This document shows, piece after piece, positions 7,829 to 14,310 of a stretch of 15,189 nucleotides of DNA (position 1 is the first letter of the stretch; every line of letters starts with the position of its first letter). Below the pieces are notes generated by a model, which saw only the letters and a program-made list of their open reading frames with translations, did not search any database and had not been told where the DNA came from. The position numbers and the translations under genes were made by a program. The stretch spans positions 1 to 15,189 of the forward strand of contig JAISLV010000004.1 in assembly GCA_031277075.1 (NCBI GenBank), given 5' to 3'. This DNA is from Endomicrobium sp. (GTDB taxonomy: Bacteria; Elusimicrobiota; Endomicrobiia; Endomicrobiales; Endomicrobiaceae).

Positions 7829-7875
7829 ATGACGCGCAACTGCGACGCTGCGTCGCAAAACTTCCGCGCCGTCAT
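7829..7875. repeat. Two-tier palindrome between convergent genes
   Basis: The 134-base gap between the convergent M20 and mtaB genes contains a nested inverted repeat. The inner hairpin is TGCGACG-CTG-CGTCGCA (7841-7857), a 7-bp GC-rich stem. The outer arms ATGACG.CGC and GCG.CGTCAT (7829-7838 and 7865-7875) pair with a one-base offset. There is no clean U-tract on either side. It could act as a transcription barrier between the two operons, but its form and the similar GACGCG palindrome at 14414 make a dispersed intergenic repeat more likely. The rest of the gap shows nothing recognisable. Confidence 0.7.
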
Positions 7876-7891
7876 TACACAGCGTTTTAGT

Positions 7892-9094
7892 CTATATAAC
7901 AGCCTCTTTAGCGATTGTCACTTCAAAAATGCCGTTTTTGGCGTAAGGAATTTCCTGCGTTATATAGTTGTCGGTGAGGGCTTTATTCTTTCCTGCGTTT
8001 GCCGCTTGACGTTTTGTCCCTATAAATTTTTGTATAAACTCTTTGCGTTTCTTTGCGTCTATTTCAAAGAGTTCTATAGACCTTTTTTTTATTATTTCCG
8101 GCGGAACTTTGTTTTCAAAGCGCGAAGCTCTAGTTCCGTTTCTGTCCGAATATCTAAAAATATGAAGTCTTGCAAACGAAGTTTCGCTTATAAATTTGAC
8201 TGTTTCGTTATGGCGCTCGTCAGTTTCGCCGGGGAAGCCCGTAATAATATCTGCGGTTAAAGCCAAATCGGGCAATGCCTGAAGTATCTTATTTGTTTTC
8301 TCTCTATAAGTTTCCGAGCCGTATCTTCTGTTCATTAATTTTAAAACGCCGTCGCTGCCCGATTGAAGCGGAATATGCAGATGGCGGCAAATTTTTTGCG
8401 GATTTTCTTTCATAAGCCGTATAAGTTTATCGTCTATTTCGTTTAACTCTATTGAAGATATTCTAACTCTGAAATTCAGCGGAATTTGTATAATTTTTTC
8501 TAAAAGACCTGAAAAGTTTAATTCGCCGCCTTCGTCTTTCTCTAAATTTTCCCGCTTGAAGTATTTCCCAACGTGTATTCCCGTTAGGACGATTTCTGAA
8601 AATCCGTTTTTAATAAGATTTTTAATTTCAGAAAAGACCGCGTCCGGCGGTTTGCTCCAAAGCTCGTTTCTTACGTAAGGCACTATGCAATAGCTGCAAA
8701 AACTGTCGCAGCCGTCTTGAATTTTTAAAAAAGCGCGGCTTCGTCCGTCAAAAGTATTGACGCTTTGCGTAGCGGCGTCGGAGTACAGTTCCGCTTTATT
8801 TGTAATTACTTTTATGTTTGGGAAAACGGATTTGATATAGTCAGCTTTGTTTTTTGCCATACAGCCCGTCAAATAAATCTGCGGTTTATGGGGGAATTTA
8901 GAAACTTTGCGCAAAAAATATTCGCATTCTTTGTCGGCTTGCGCGGTAACCGTGCAGGAATTAAAAATTATAATATCCGCCTCGGAAATGTCTTGCGCGG
9001 CGGAAAAATTATCGTTTTTGAATTTTTCTGAAATAAGGCGGCTTTCGTATTGATTTACTTTGCAGCCGAAAGTTTTTATATAGTATTTTTGCAT
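7892..9094 (-). CDS. mtaB: tRNA (t6A37) methylthiotransferase MtaB (radical SAM)
   Basis: MtaB adds a methylthio group to N6-threonylcarbamoyladenosine 37 in tRNAs decoding ANN codons, using two [4Fe-4S] clusters and SAM. The 400-residue protein opens with YYIKTFGCKVNQYES. Cys11, Cys47 (FNSCTVT) and Cys78 (LTGCMA) bind the auxiliary cluster. The radical-SAM triad Cys129, Cys133, Cys136 lies in QDGCDSFCSYCIVPY. EIVLTGIHVGKY, HLHIPLQSGSD, LTADIITGFPGET and ARLHIFRYSDRNGT follow in the order seen in the family. About 50 C-terminal residues form a degenerate TRAM-like region. FGCKVNQYES and the CIVPYVR context favour MtaB over MiaB or RimO. The start overlaps the 3' end of rsmE by 19 bases and has no obvious Shine-Dalgarno sequence, so coupling to rsmE is likely. 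Confidence 0.94.
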   Translation of the reverse strand: MQKYYIKTFGCKVNQYESRLISEKFKNDNFSAAQDISEADIIIFNSCTVTAQADKECEYFLRKVSKFPHKPQIYLTGCMAKNKADYIKSVFPNIKVITNKAELYSDAATQSVNTFDGRSRAFLKIQDGCDSFCSYCIVPYVRNELWSKPPDAVFSEIKNLIKNGFSEIVLTGIHVGKYFKRENLEKDEGGELNFSGLLEKIIQIPLNFRVRISSIELNEIDDKLIRLMKENPQKICRHLHIPLQSGSDGVLKLMNRRYGSETYREKTNKILQALPDLALTADIITGFPGETDERHNETVKFISETSFARLHIFRYSDRNGTRASRFENKVPPEIIKKRSIELFEIDAKKRKEFIQKFIGTKRQAANAGKNKALTDNYITQEIPYAKNGIFEVTIAKEAVI

Positions 9095-9810
9095 AATAGC
9101 GCAGAAGTTAATATTACTGCGGCAATCGCCGCAGTTTCAATTCTTAAAATATTTTCTCCAAGAGAAACGGTTTTTACGCCAAGCTCTTTGGCAAAAGCGA
9201 CTTCGCAGTCTTCAAAGCCGCCTTCAGGACCTATAAAAATATTAGCCCCGAAAGGTTTTATCCCTTCAAATATAAACGGCAGGGTTTTAGATAAATCTGA
9301 GCTTTCCCAAGCCAAAACGGTTATAAAATTTTTATTTTCAGACGCATTTTGGCAAGCTGTTTTAAAGTCTTGCGGCTTGTAAATTTTCATAATGTCGTTT
9401 CTGCCGCATTGCCCGCTTGCCGATATTGATATTTTTTCAAAACGCGCGAGTTTATTTTCAGAAAAGTCCGTTTGCGCGCTTCTTTTTGTAATCAGCGGAA
9501 CGATTTTTACAACCCCTATTTCCGCAGCTTTTTCTATCAGCCATTCAAATCTTTCGCCTTTTGGAACGGCTGTGTAAAGATTAATTTCAAAAGAGGGCTT
9601 TTTATAGGAAGAGGATAAAATAATGCCCGCTATAAAATTTTTGTCTGCGGTTAAAATTTTCCCTTTATAAGAGTTTCCAAGCCCGTCAAAAATCATTATT
9701 TCGTCGCCTGCGTTAAAACGTTTTACAGTTAATACGTAATGAGCTTGCGCGCCTTCAATTTTGAACCCGCTATTAATAATATTCTTAGGCTCAACGTAAA
9801 AATGCGGCAT
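9076..9810 (-). CDS. rsmE: 16S rRNA (uracil1498-N3)-methyltransferase RsmE
   Basis: RsmE methylates U1498 of 16S rRNA in the decoding region of the 30S subunit. I start it at the ATG whose complement is 9808-9810 (244 residues). MPHFYVEP matches the usual N-terminus, and AGGAG (complement of 9816-9820) sits five bases upstream. The longer frame from 9843 adds eleven residues without a ribosome binding site. A PUA-like N-terminal domain (about 1-70; GDEIMIFDG, YKGKI) precedes a SPOUT methyltransferase domain. In it KGERFEWLIEKAAEIGV and ITKRSAQ bind rRNA, and IFIGPEGGF, VSLGENILRIETA form the trefoil knot that holds SAM. It is first in a two-gene operon with mtaB. Confidence 0.95.
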   Translation of the reverse strand: MPHFYVEPKNIINSGFKIEGAQAHYVLTVKRFNAGDEIMIFDGLGNSYKGKILTADKNFIAGIILSSSYKKPSFEINLYTAVPKGERFEWLIEKAAEIGVVKIVPLITKRSAQTDFSENKLARFEKISISASGQCGRNDIMKIYKPQDFKTACQNASENKNFITVLAWESSDLSKTLPFIFEGIKPFGANIFIGPEGGFEDCEVAFAKELGVKTVSLGENILRIETAAIAAVILTSALLCKNTI

Positions 9811-9852
9811 AAAAACTCCTATAAAATAATTAAAATCCGGCAACTATGCTTA

Positions 9853-9861
9853 ATTATATCA
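9853..9861 (-). promoter_or_regulatory. Extended -10 promoter for rsmE-mtaB
   Basis: Read on the minus strand this is TGATATAAT, a perfect TATAAT with the TG of an extended -10 element. No good -35 is visible upstream, which is compatible with extended -10 promoters. Transcription would begin near 9846, leaving a leader of about 36 bases that contains the AGGAG of rsmE. It is an inference from sequence only. Confidence 0.6.
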
Positions 9862-9864
9862 CAT

Positions 9865-9893
9865 TTGACCGTCTTGCCATAATATAATAGAAT
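9865..9893 (+). promoter_or_regulatory. Promoter for the YqaA-like gene, giving a near-leaderless transcript
   Basis: TTGACC (9865-9870) is followed after exactly 17 bases by TAGAAT (9888-9893). A competing TATAAT at 9883-9888 lacks a spaced -35. The expected start of transcription is near 9895-9900, only 3-8 bases before ATG 9903, and there is no Shine-Dalgarno sequence in that stretch. It lies only a few bases from the divergent rsmE promoter. Confidence 0.55.
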
Positions 9894-9902
9894 ACTCTGA
9901 AT

Positions 9903-10517
9903 ATGAAAAAATTTATAAGTTATCCTTTTGTTCTTATGCGCAGGCTTTACAATTGGACTGTCGGATGGTCTGATAGAAAAAGTTCGTCTTACGCTTTGTT
10001 TGCAATCGCTTTTATGGAGAGTTCGTTTTTCCCTATTCCGCCAGACGTTTTGTTAATTCCTTTAGTAGCGGCTCAGCCAAAAAAATGGTGGAAGAAAGCG
10101 CTAGTGTGCGTTTTAGGTTCGGTATGCGGAGCGTTTTTAGGATATGCTATAGGCTATCTTTTTTATGAAACCGCAGGTATTGCTATAGTCAACTTTTACG
10201 ATTTGAGCGAAGCCGTAAAAATAGTCGGCGAGAAATACGGCGAAAATGCTTTTTTTACTATTTTCGCGGGCGCGTTCACTCCGATACCTTATAAAGCTAT
10301 GACAATTTCGGCGGGAATTTTTAAAATCTCGCTTTTTACTCTTTTTATCGCTTCAGTCATAGGACGAGGAATGAGATTTTTTATGGTCGCGGGCGCGCTG
10401 CGGATTTTCGGCGTTCAAATTAAAAACGTAATTGAAAAATATTTTAACATTCTTTCTATAATATTTTTTGTTTTGCTCGTCGGCGGTTTTATCGCGTTAA
10501 AGTATTTATTTAATTAG
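9903..10517 (+). CDS. YqaA/DedA (SNARE-associated) family integral membrane protein
   Basis: This 204-residue inner-membrane protein belongs to the DedA/VTT superfamily, whose members include putative lipid flippases or scramblases and proton-dependent transporters. The YqaA-type signature is clear: ALFAIAFMESSFFPIPPDVLL (31-51), with the conserved Glu and FPIPPD re-entrant loop, and FAGAFTPIPYKAMTISAG (121-138), with the second loop. GRGMRFF (154-160) follows. Hydrophobic segments lie at about 31-60, 68-92, 115-140, 142-165 and 182-202. The first Met (9903) fits a short basic N-terminus. Met12 (9936) is an alternative closer to the family's usual start, and neither has a Shine-Dalgarno sequence. 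It stands alone, between a divergent promoter and a 173-base gap. The transported lipid is unknown. Confidence 0.88.
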   Translation: MKKFISYPFVLMRRLYNWTVGWSDRKSSSYALFAIAFMESSFFPIPPDVLLIPLVAAQPKKWWKKALVCVLGSVCGAFLGYAIGYLFYETAGIAIVNFYDLSEAVKIVGEKYGENAFFTIFAGAFTPIPYKAMTISAGIFKISLFTLFIASVIGRGMRFFMVAGALRIFGVQIKNVIEKYFNILSIIFFVLLVGGFIALKYLFN

Positions 10518-10690
10518 ACGATAAAATAAAGAGATTTTTTGAAAATTTTTCAGACGATTTGATATTGCCAGTTTAATAAGGAAAAAGGCAGCCGTTTTGT
10601 CCTTGCCTGTCCGCCAGCCGCTTAGCCGCGTTTGTCGCTCTTTGTCGTTAAAAGCGTCCATGCTCTATGCATTTGTAAAGGAGAAAAATA
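10518..10690. other. Intergenic spacer with repeat-like words upstream of the FadL-type gene
   Basis: No gene fits in this 173-base gap. The right half (about 10600-10670) contains words that recur inverted in the spacer before trpE: AGCCGCTTAGC (10616-10626) is the complement of GCTAAGCGGCT at 14106-14116, and CTCTATGC (10663-10670) is the complement of GCATAGAG at 14227-14234. A weak promoter is possible (TTGTCG 10642-10647, TATGCA 10666-10671, spacing 18). AAAGGAG at 10677-10683 is the ribosome binding site of the next gene. No convincing terminator for the preceding gene is seen. Confidence 0.5.
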
Positions 10691-11902
10691 ATGCAAGGTA
10701 AGATGAAAATAGTTTTGTCTTTGATTTTTTTGGGTTTTGTTTCTGGGTTTGCAAACGCCGCAGGATTTTCGCTTTACGAGTGGAGCGCAAGGGGAAACGC
10801 TATGGGCGGAGCTGTAATTGCAAATAAAGCCGAGCCTGCTTCAATAGCTTCAAACCCTGCTTTGATTGCCAACCTTGAGGGCGTTCAAGTTCAAGCGGGG
10901 ACAATGTTTGTGGGCGTTTCGGCAAAAACAAGCGTGGCGGGAATTGAAAGAGCTACGGAAGACAAAATATTTTATATTCCCAACGCTTATTTGACTAGTA
11001 AAATTAACGACAATGTATATTTTGGCGTAGGGCTGTTTTCGCGTTTTGGATTGGGTGAAACGTATAAAAATTACAAAACTTGGGGCTTAGGCTCTGTAAT
11101 ATCTTATTATGCAAATCTTGAAACCATATCGGTAAATCCTAATATTGCGGTAAAAATCAACGACGATTTATCTTTTGCTATGGGGCTTGAAGTGATGACG
11201 CTTTCTTTTGAAGAAAAGAAATATTTAGCCGCTAGCGAGTTTTCGCTGAAAGGAAACAGCATTTCGTGGGGCGGGAATTTCGGAGCTTATTATAATCCGT
11301 CTTTTGCAAAAAAATGGGCTGCAGGTTTAACTTACAGAGCTAAGGTAAGACATGTGGCGCAAGGCGAAGTAGAAACGTCTGGGATTTTTGCAGATTTGGT
11401 TGACAGCGGCGACGCGTCCGCCGCTTTGACTCTTCCCGACAGCCTCTCTTTCGGGCTTTCCTTTAGCCCTTTAGAAGAACTCATTGTAGAAGCCGATATT
11501 ATAGGAACTTTTTGGAGCAGTTATAAAAGACTTCGCATAGATTACGACGATACGGACAAAGGTTTTTTAAGCGAAGATAAAAATTATAGAGACGTTTTCA
11601 GATTTAATTTAGGGGCGCAATATTCAATAAACGAAAGCTGGGATATAAGAGCGGGCTATTCGTTTGACCAGTCCCCCATAAATAAAAATTATATGGATAC
11701 GCTCGTTCCTGCGCACGACAGAAATATTTTCAGCTTAGGCGCGGGATATGCTATAAACAACTGGAGTTTTGACGCGTCGTATTCGCTTGTCCTTGCCGCA
11801 GATTTAAGCGGAAAAGGCTCGGTATTAGGCGATGAAACTACAGTAAAATATAAAGACAGTTCCAGCAATATTATAGGTATAAACGCAAAATACGCTTTTT
11901 AA
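10691..11902 (+). CDS. OmpP1/FadL/TodX-family outer-membrane protein
   Basis: FadL-type proteins are 14-stranded outer-membrane barrels that import hydrophobic molecules such as fatty acids or aromatics. Residues 1-23 form a signal peptide: basic MQGKMK, a hydrophobic core VLSLIFLGFVSG, and FANA before the mature AGFSLYEWSARG. The mature start matches the family's N-terminal hatch region: GFSLYE, ARGNAMGGAVIA and EPASIASNPAL. Alternating aromatic and polar strands continue to the end (for example FGVGLFSRFGLGETYKNYK, FNLGAQYSINESWDIRAGY). The last residue is Phe (KYAF), a typical barrel insertion signal. The length of 403 is normal. AAAGGAG lies 7 bases before ATG 10691, and Met5 is a weaker alternative. 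It appears monocistronic, with a terminator downstream. The ligand is unknown. Confidence 0.92.
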   Translation: MQGKMKIVLSLIFLGFVSGFANAAGFSLYEWSARGNAMGGAVIANKAEPASIASNPALIANLEGVQVQAGTMFVGVSAKTSVAGIERATEDKIFYIPNAYLTSKINDNVYFGVGLFSRFGLGETYKNYKTWGLGSVISYYANLETISVNPNIAVKINDDLSFAMGLEVMTLSFEEKKYLAASEFSLKGNSISWGGNFGAYYNPSFAKKWAAGLTYRAKVRHVAQGEVETSGIFADLVDSGDASAALTLPDSLSFGLSFSPLEELIVEADIIGTFWSSYKRLRIDYDDTDKGFLSEDKNYRDVFRFNLGAQYSINESWDIRAGYSFDQSPINKNYMDTLVPAHDRNIFSLGAGYAINNWSFDASYSLVLAADLSGKGSVLGDETTVKYKDSSSNIIGINAKYAF

Positions 11903-11921
11903 CGAGCTAAAATAAAAACTT

Positions 11922-11958
11922 CCCGCCGCAATTTTAACTCGGCGGCGCCCTTTTTTTT
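11922..11958 (+). terminator. Intrinsic terminator after the FadL-type gene
   Basis: CGCCGC (11924-11929) pairs with GCGGCG (11942-11947) across a 12-base loop. Three bases later a run of eight T residues follows (11951-11958). The stem is short but GC-only and the U-tract is long. It separates the outer-membrane protein gene from the phosphofructokinase gene. Confidence 0.7.
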
Positions 11959-11973
11959 AACTGGCAAATAAGA

Positions 11974-11979
11974 TATAAT
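11974..11979 (+). promoter_or_regulatory. Probable -10 box for the PPi-phosphofructokinase gene
   Basis: A perfect TATAAT stands 34 bases before ATG 12014, with GGAGG at 12002-12006 as ribosome binding site. The region at -35 overlaps the T-run of the preceding terminator and shows no good TTGACA match, so the promoter call is tentative. Confidence 0.45.
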
Positions 11980-12013
11980 AGCCTCTATTATTTTTACAAA
12001 CGGAGGAAAGTAA

Positions 12014-13669
12014 ATGACTAATGTTTCTGAGCTTCAAATTGAAAGACGTAAATTTAAGCCTGTTTTGCCTGAGGTTTTGTCTAAAGGCGCGTTTAACATA
12101 GAGATAAAAAAAGGAAAGCCTACTAAATCTATTGCGGATCAATCAAAAATAAAGGCGATTTTCAAAAATACTTACGGGTTGCCAGAAATTGTTTTTGCAA
12201 AAGGGAAAAATCAAGCCGCGTCAAAAAAAGCCGTCCGCGTCGGCGTAGTTCTTTCGGGCGGTCAGGCTCCGGGCGGGCATAACGTTATAGCGGGTTTGTT
12301 TGACGGGCTTAAACAGGCTAACAAAAAAAACGAACTCGTAGGTTTTTTGGGAGGACCTTCCGGCATTGTAGAAAACAAATATAAACTTATTACCGAAGAA
12401 CTTTTAAGCAAGTATAGAAATACCGGCGGTTTTGACTTGATAAAATCGGGCAGAACAAAAATTGAAACCGACGAGCAGTTTTTATGCGCAAAAAATAACT
12501 GCGAAAAACTTGACGCTTTAATTGTGGTAGGCGGCGACGATTCAAACACCAACGCGGCGTTAATAGCCGAATTTGCAAAAAAAGAAAATATGGATTTGTG
12601 CGTTGTGGGAGTTCCTAAAACTATAGACGGCGATTTAAAAAACAGCCGCATAGAAACTTCTTTCGGTTTTGACACCGCTACAAAAATTTACGCGGAACTT
12701 GTCGGAAATATTTGCAGAGACGTAAATTCCGCTCAAAAGTATTGGCATTTTGCGCGCCTTATGGGAAGGTCTGCTTCGCATATAACTTTGGAAGTCGGAT
12801 TTAAAACGCAGCCGAATATCGTTTTAATAGGCGAGGAAATTCTTGCAAAAAAACTTACGCTTGCAAAAATTGTAGACAATATCGCAGACATCATAGTTAA
12901 ACGCTCAAAAGACGGTAAAAATTTCGGCGTGGTTTTGGTGCCAGAAGGGCTTATTGAGTTTATCCCTGAAATGAAAGAGCTTATTTCTGCGCTCAACGAT
13001 ACGCTTGCTGACAATTCCGACGCGCTTTCTAAAATACATTCTGTAGAAGAGAAAAAAGAGTTTGTGTTTAACAAACTTTCTCCAAAACTGTCGTCGCTTA
13101 TGAAATCTTTGCCCGCAGGAATAGCTTCGCAGCTTATGTTAGACAGAGACCCTCACGGAAACGTTCAAGTGTCTTTAATAGAGACTGAAAAACTTCTTAT
13201 AGAAATGATACACAAAAAACTTTCGGAACTCAAAAAACAAGGCAAATACGCAGGAAAATTTTCCGCTATTACGCATTTTTTCGGATATGAGGGACGTTGC
13301 GGAATTCCTTCTAATTTTGACGCAAATTATTGTTACGCTTTGGGCTATAACGCGGCTATTTTAGCTCTTAACGGATTGACGGGGTATTTATCTTCCGTGA
13401 GAAATCTCACAAAGCCGTCAAAACAGTGGATTTGCGGGGGTATACCTTTAACTATGATGATGAACGTTGAAAGAAGGCATGGCAAAGATAAGCCCGTAAT
13501 ACAAAAAGCTCTTGTGGATTTAAAAGGCAAACCTTTTAAAGAATTTGTAAAAAATAGAGATAAATGGGCGCTGACTGAAAGCTATATTTTCCCGGGTCCA
13601 ATTCAATATTTCGGACCGTCTGAAGTGACAGATATGACTACAAAAACTCTTAAATACGAAAGAGGTTAA
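12014..13669 (+). CDS. pfp: Diphosphate--fructose-6-phosphate 1-phosphotransferase (long form)
   Basis: This cytoplasmic enzyme phosphorylates fructose 6-phosphate with pyrophosphate instead of ATP, a reversible glycolytic step that saves ATP. The 551 residues match the long class found in plants (beta subunit) and spirochaetes. VGVVLSGGQAPGGHN (76-90) forms the phosphate loop and GFLGGPSGI (110-118) follows. GGDDSNTNAA (173-182) has Asp176 where ATP enzymes carry Gly, and PKTIDGDL (201-208) carries Lys202, the second mark of PPi specificity, and catalytic Asp205. MGRSASH (250-256) binds the sugar phosphate. An inserted helical region lies between about 300 and 400. GGAGG precedes ATG 12014 by 7 bases. 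It is a single-gene unit with a terminator on each side. Confidence 0.96.
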   Translation: MTNVSELQIERRKFKPVLPEVLSKGAFNIEIKKGKPTKSIADQSKIKAIFKNTYGLPEIVFAKGKNQAASKKAVRVGVVLSGGQAPGGHNVIAGLFDGLKQANKKNELVGFLGGPSGIVENKYKLITEELLSKYRNTGGFDLIKSGRTKIETDEQFLCAKNNCEKLDALIVVGGDDSNTNAALIAEFAKKENMDLCVVGVPKTIDGDLKNSRIETSFGFDTATKIYAELVGNICRDVNSAQKYWHFARLMGRSASHITLEVGFKTQPNIVLIGEEILAKKLTLAKIVDNIADIIVKRSKDGKNFGVVLVPEGLIEFIPEMKELISALNDTLADNSDALSKIHSVEEKKEFVFNKLSPKLSSLMKSLPAGIASQLMLDRDPHGNVQVSLIETEKLLIEMIHKKLSELKKQGKYAGKFSAITHFFGYEGRCGIPSNFDANYCYALGYNAAILALNGLTGYLSSVRNLTKPSKQWICGGIPLTMMMNVERRHGKDKPVIQKALVDLKGKPFKEFVKNRDKWALTESYIFPGPIQYFGPSEVTDMTTKTLKYERG

Positions 13670-13682
13670 ATGTCGTTGCGGT

Positions 13683-13717
13683 AAAACGGCGTTTGCGCGC
13701 TATAACGGCGCCGTTTT
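13683..13717 (+). terminator. Probable terminator after pfp
   Basis: AAAACGGCG (13683-13691) and CGCCGTTTT (13709-13717) form a perfect 9-bp stem around a 17-base loop that contains a further GCGCGC. The right arm ends in four T residues followed by CAATTT, so the U-tract is weak. It begins 13 bases after the pfp stop and ends just before the -35 box of the trp promoter. Confidence 0.65.
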
Positions 13718-13721
13718 CAAT

Positions 13722-13750
13722 TTGACACGGAAAAATAAAAGTTCTATAAT
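13722..13750 (+). promoter_or_regulatory. Consensus sigma-70-type promoter of the trp T-box leader
   Basis: TTGACA (13722-13727) and TATAAT (13745-13750) are both perfect and separated by exactly 17 bases, the optimal spacing. The predicted start is near 13757, directly before the T-box Stem I. Such a strong unregulated promoter fits control by downstream transcription attenuation. Confidence 0.92.
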
Positions 13751-13756
13751 CGCTTA

Positions 13757-14077
13757 AACCGTTGATGTGGAGGACTTTGGTTGTGCGGCTACAGAGAGCG
13801 GGCGGCGCTGAGATTCCCGCGCAACGCAGACCAAATGGGTTGGACCACGGAGGGCGCGGTCAAAGGAAATCGGTATCAGATATTTTTTTGGTAAAGTTTT
13901 CCGAGTATTCCGCGACGCAGAGCCGAAAGCTCGCCGCAGGCGTAAACTGCGAGAAACGTGCAGGCGTTTCGCAAAGAGTGTTAAAACGTAAATCGTTTTG
14001 ACAAATCAAGGTGGCAACGCGGATAATTCAAATCCGTCCTTGGCATAATTTTATTATGCTTTGGACGGATTTTTTTT
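13757..14077 (+). promoter_or_regulatory. T-box riboswitch responding to uncharged tRNA-Trp
   Basis: T-box leaders read the ratio of charged to uncharged tRNA and allow transcription when the tRNA is uncharged. Stem I shows the lower helix GTGG/CCAC (13767-13770 with 13845-13848), a middle helix TTTGGT..TGCG with CGCA.ACCAAA, and the distal AGAGAGCGGG with CGGCGCTGAGA (about 13793-13813). The specifier loop contains UGG at 13841-13843 followed by the usual purine, directly above the lower helix. A second UGG at 13836 is an alternative. Both are the Trp codon. Hairpins follow at 13920-13932 and 13948-13973. The T-box core AAGGTGGCAACGCGG (14008-14022) has a 7-base bulge UGGCAAC. Its UGGC would pair with a GCCA tRNA end, as in tRNA-Trp with discriminator G73. 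The antiterminator pairs 14007-14011 with 14038-14042 and 14019-14024 with 14032-14037. One bulge position (A for C) departs from UGGNACC. Confidence 0.94.
14030..14077 (+). terminator. T-box regulatory terminator
   Basis: AAATCCGTCC (14030-14039) pairs with GGACGGATTT (14063-14072). An inner stem GCATAAT/ATTATGC (14043-14049, 14053-14059) closes on a TTT loop, and T residues run to 14076. The left arm is the same sequence used by the antiterminator, so the two folds exclude each other, as expected of a T-box attenuator. Confidence 0.93.
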
Positions 14078-14094
14078 GTTGGGAGATAAAGAAA

Positions 14095-14126
14095 GCAGCT
14101 AGGCAGCTAAGCGGCTATGCAGCTAG
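14095..14126 (+). repeat. Tandem array of four 8-base units, GCRGCTAN
   Basis: Four head-to-tail units are visible: GCAGCTAG, GCAGCTAA, GCGGCTAT, GCAGCTAG, followed by a partial GCA. Another GCAGCTAG preceded by GCAGATA lies at 14186-14200, and AGCTAAG recurs near 14275. The core AGCT is self-complementary, so the array can fold on itself. The array is too short and unspaced to be CRISPR. Confidence 0.8.
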
Positions 14127-14156
14127 GCAAAGGCTGACGGCAACGGCGAACTACAG

Positions 14157-14177
14157 ATGCTGAAACGAGTTCAGCAT
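14157..14177. repeat. Palindrome ATGCTGAA-5-TTCAGCAT
   Basis: A perfect 8-bp inverted repeat with loop ACGAG, followed by GAC. Sequences of this kind recur as small intergenic palindromes in several bacterial genomes. Only one copy is in this window, so membership in a dispersed family is inferred. Confidence 0.75.
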
Positions 14178-14216
14178 GACAAATTGCAGATAGCAGCTAG
14201 GCAAACACAAAGACGG

Positions 14217-14230
14217 ATGCGTGGACGCAT
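14217..14230. repeat. Palindrome ATGCGT-GG-ACGCAT
   Basis: A perfect 6-bp inverted repeat with a two-base centre, inside the trpE leader spacer. It adjoins GCATAGAG, which also occurs inverted at 10663-10670. It may be part of the same mosaic repeat. Confidence 0.6.
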
Positions 14231-14310
14231 AGAGGACGGCAAGCGACGCAAAAAACGCGACGAAACTATAAAGTAGCTAAGTATATGGGTTTCATTATCT
14301 GCCGTTTGCC

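Noticed and set aside
7829..8260. Plus-strand open frame of 143 codons
   Set aside because: It is antisense to the 3' part of mtaB, starts inside the palindrome and lacks a ribosome binding site. The mtaB frame contains all the conserved motifs.
9811..9843. Longer N-terminus for rsmE
   Set aside because: The eleven extra residues are not typical of RsmE, and AGGAG lies just before the inner ATG at 9810, inside the longer frame.
10531..10556. TGAAAA/TTTTCA inverted repeat as terminator of the YqaA-like gene
   Set aside because: The stem is AT-only with six pairs and no following U-tract, so it is unlikely to terminate transcription.
13762..14001. Plus-strand open frame of 79 codons before trpE
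   Set aside because: It lies wholly within the T-box RNA, has no ribosome binding site, and its codons follow the RNA's structural motifs. Its product resembles no known protein.
13757..14077. Alternative reading as a tRNA gene or other structured RNA
   Set aside because: No tRNA-type T-arm or CCA end was seen; the AAGGTGGCAACGCGG core, distal Stem I motifs and paired antiterminator/terminator identify a T-box instead.
14095..14200. Possible CRISPR array
   Set aside because: Units are 8 bases and directly adjacent, with no spacers and no cas genes nearby.
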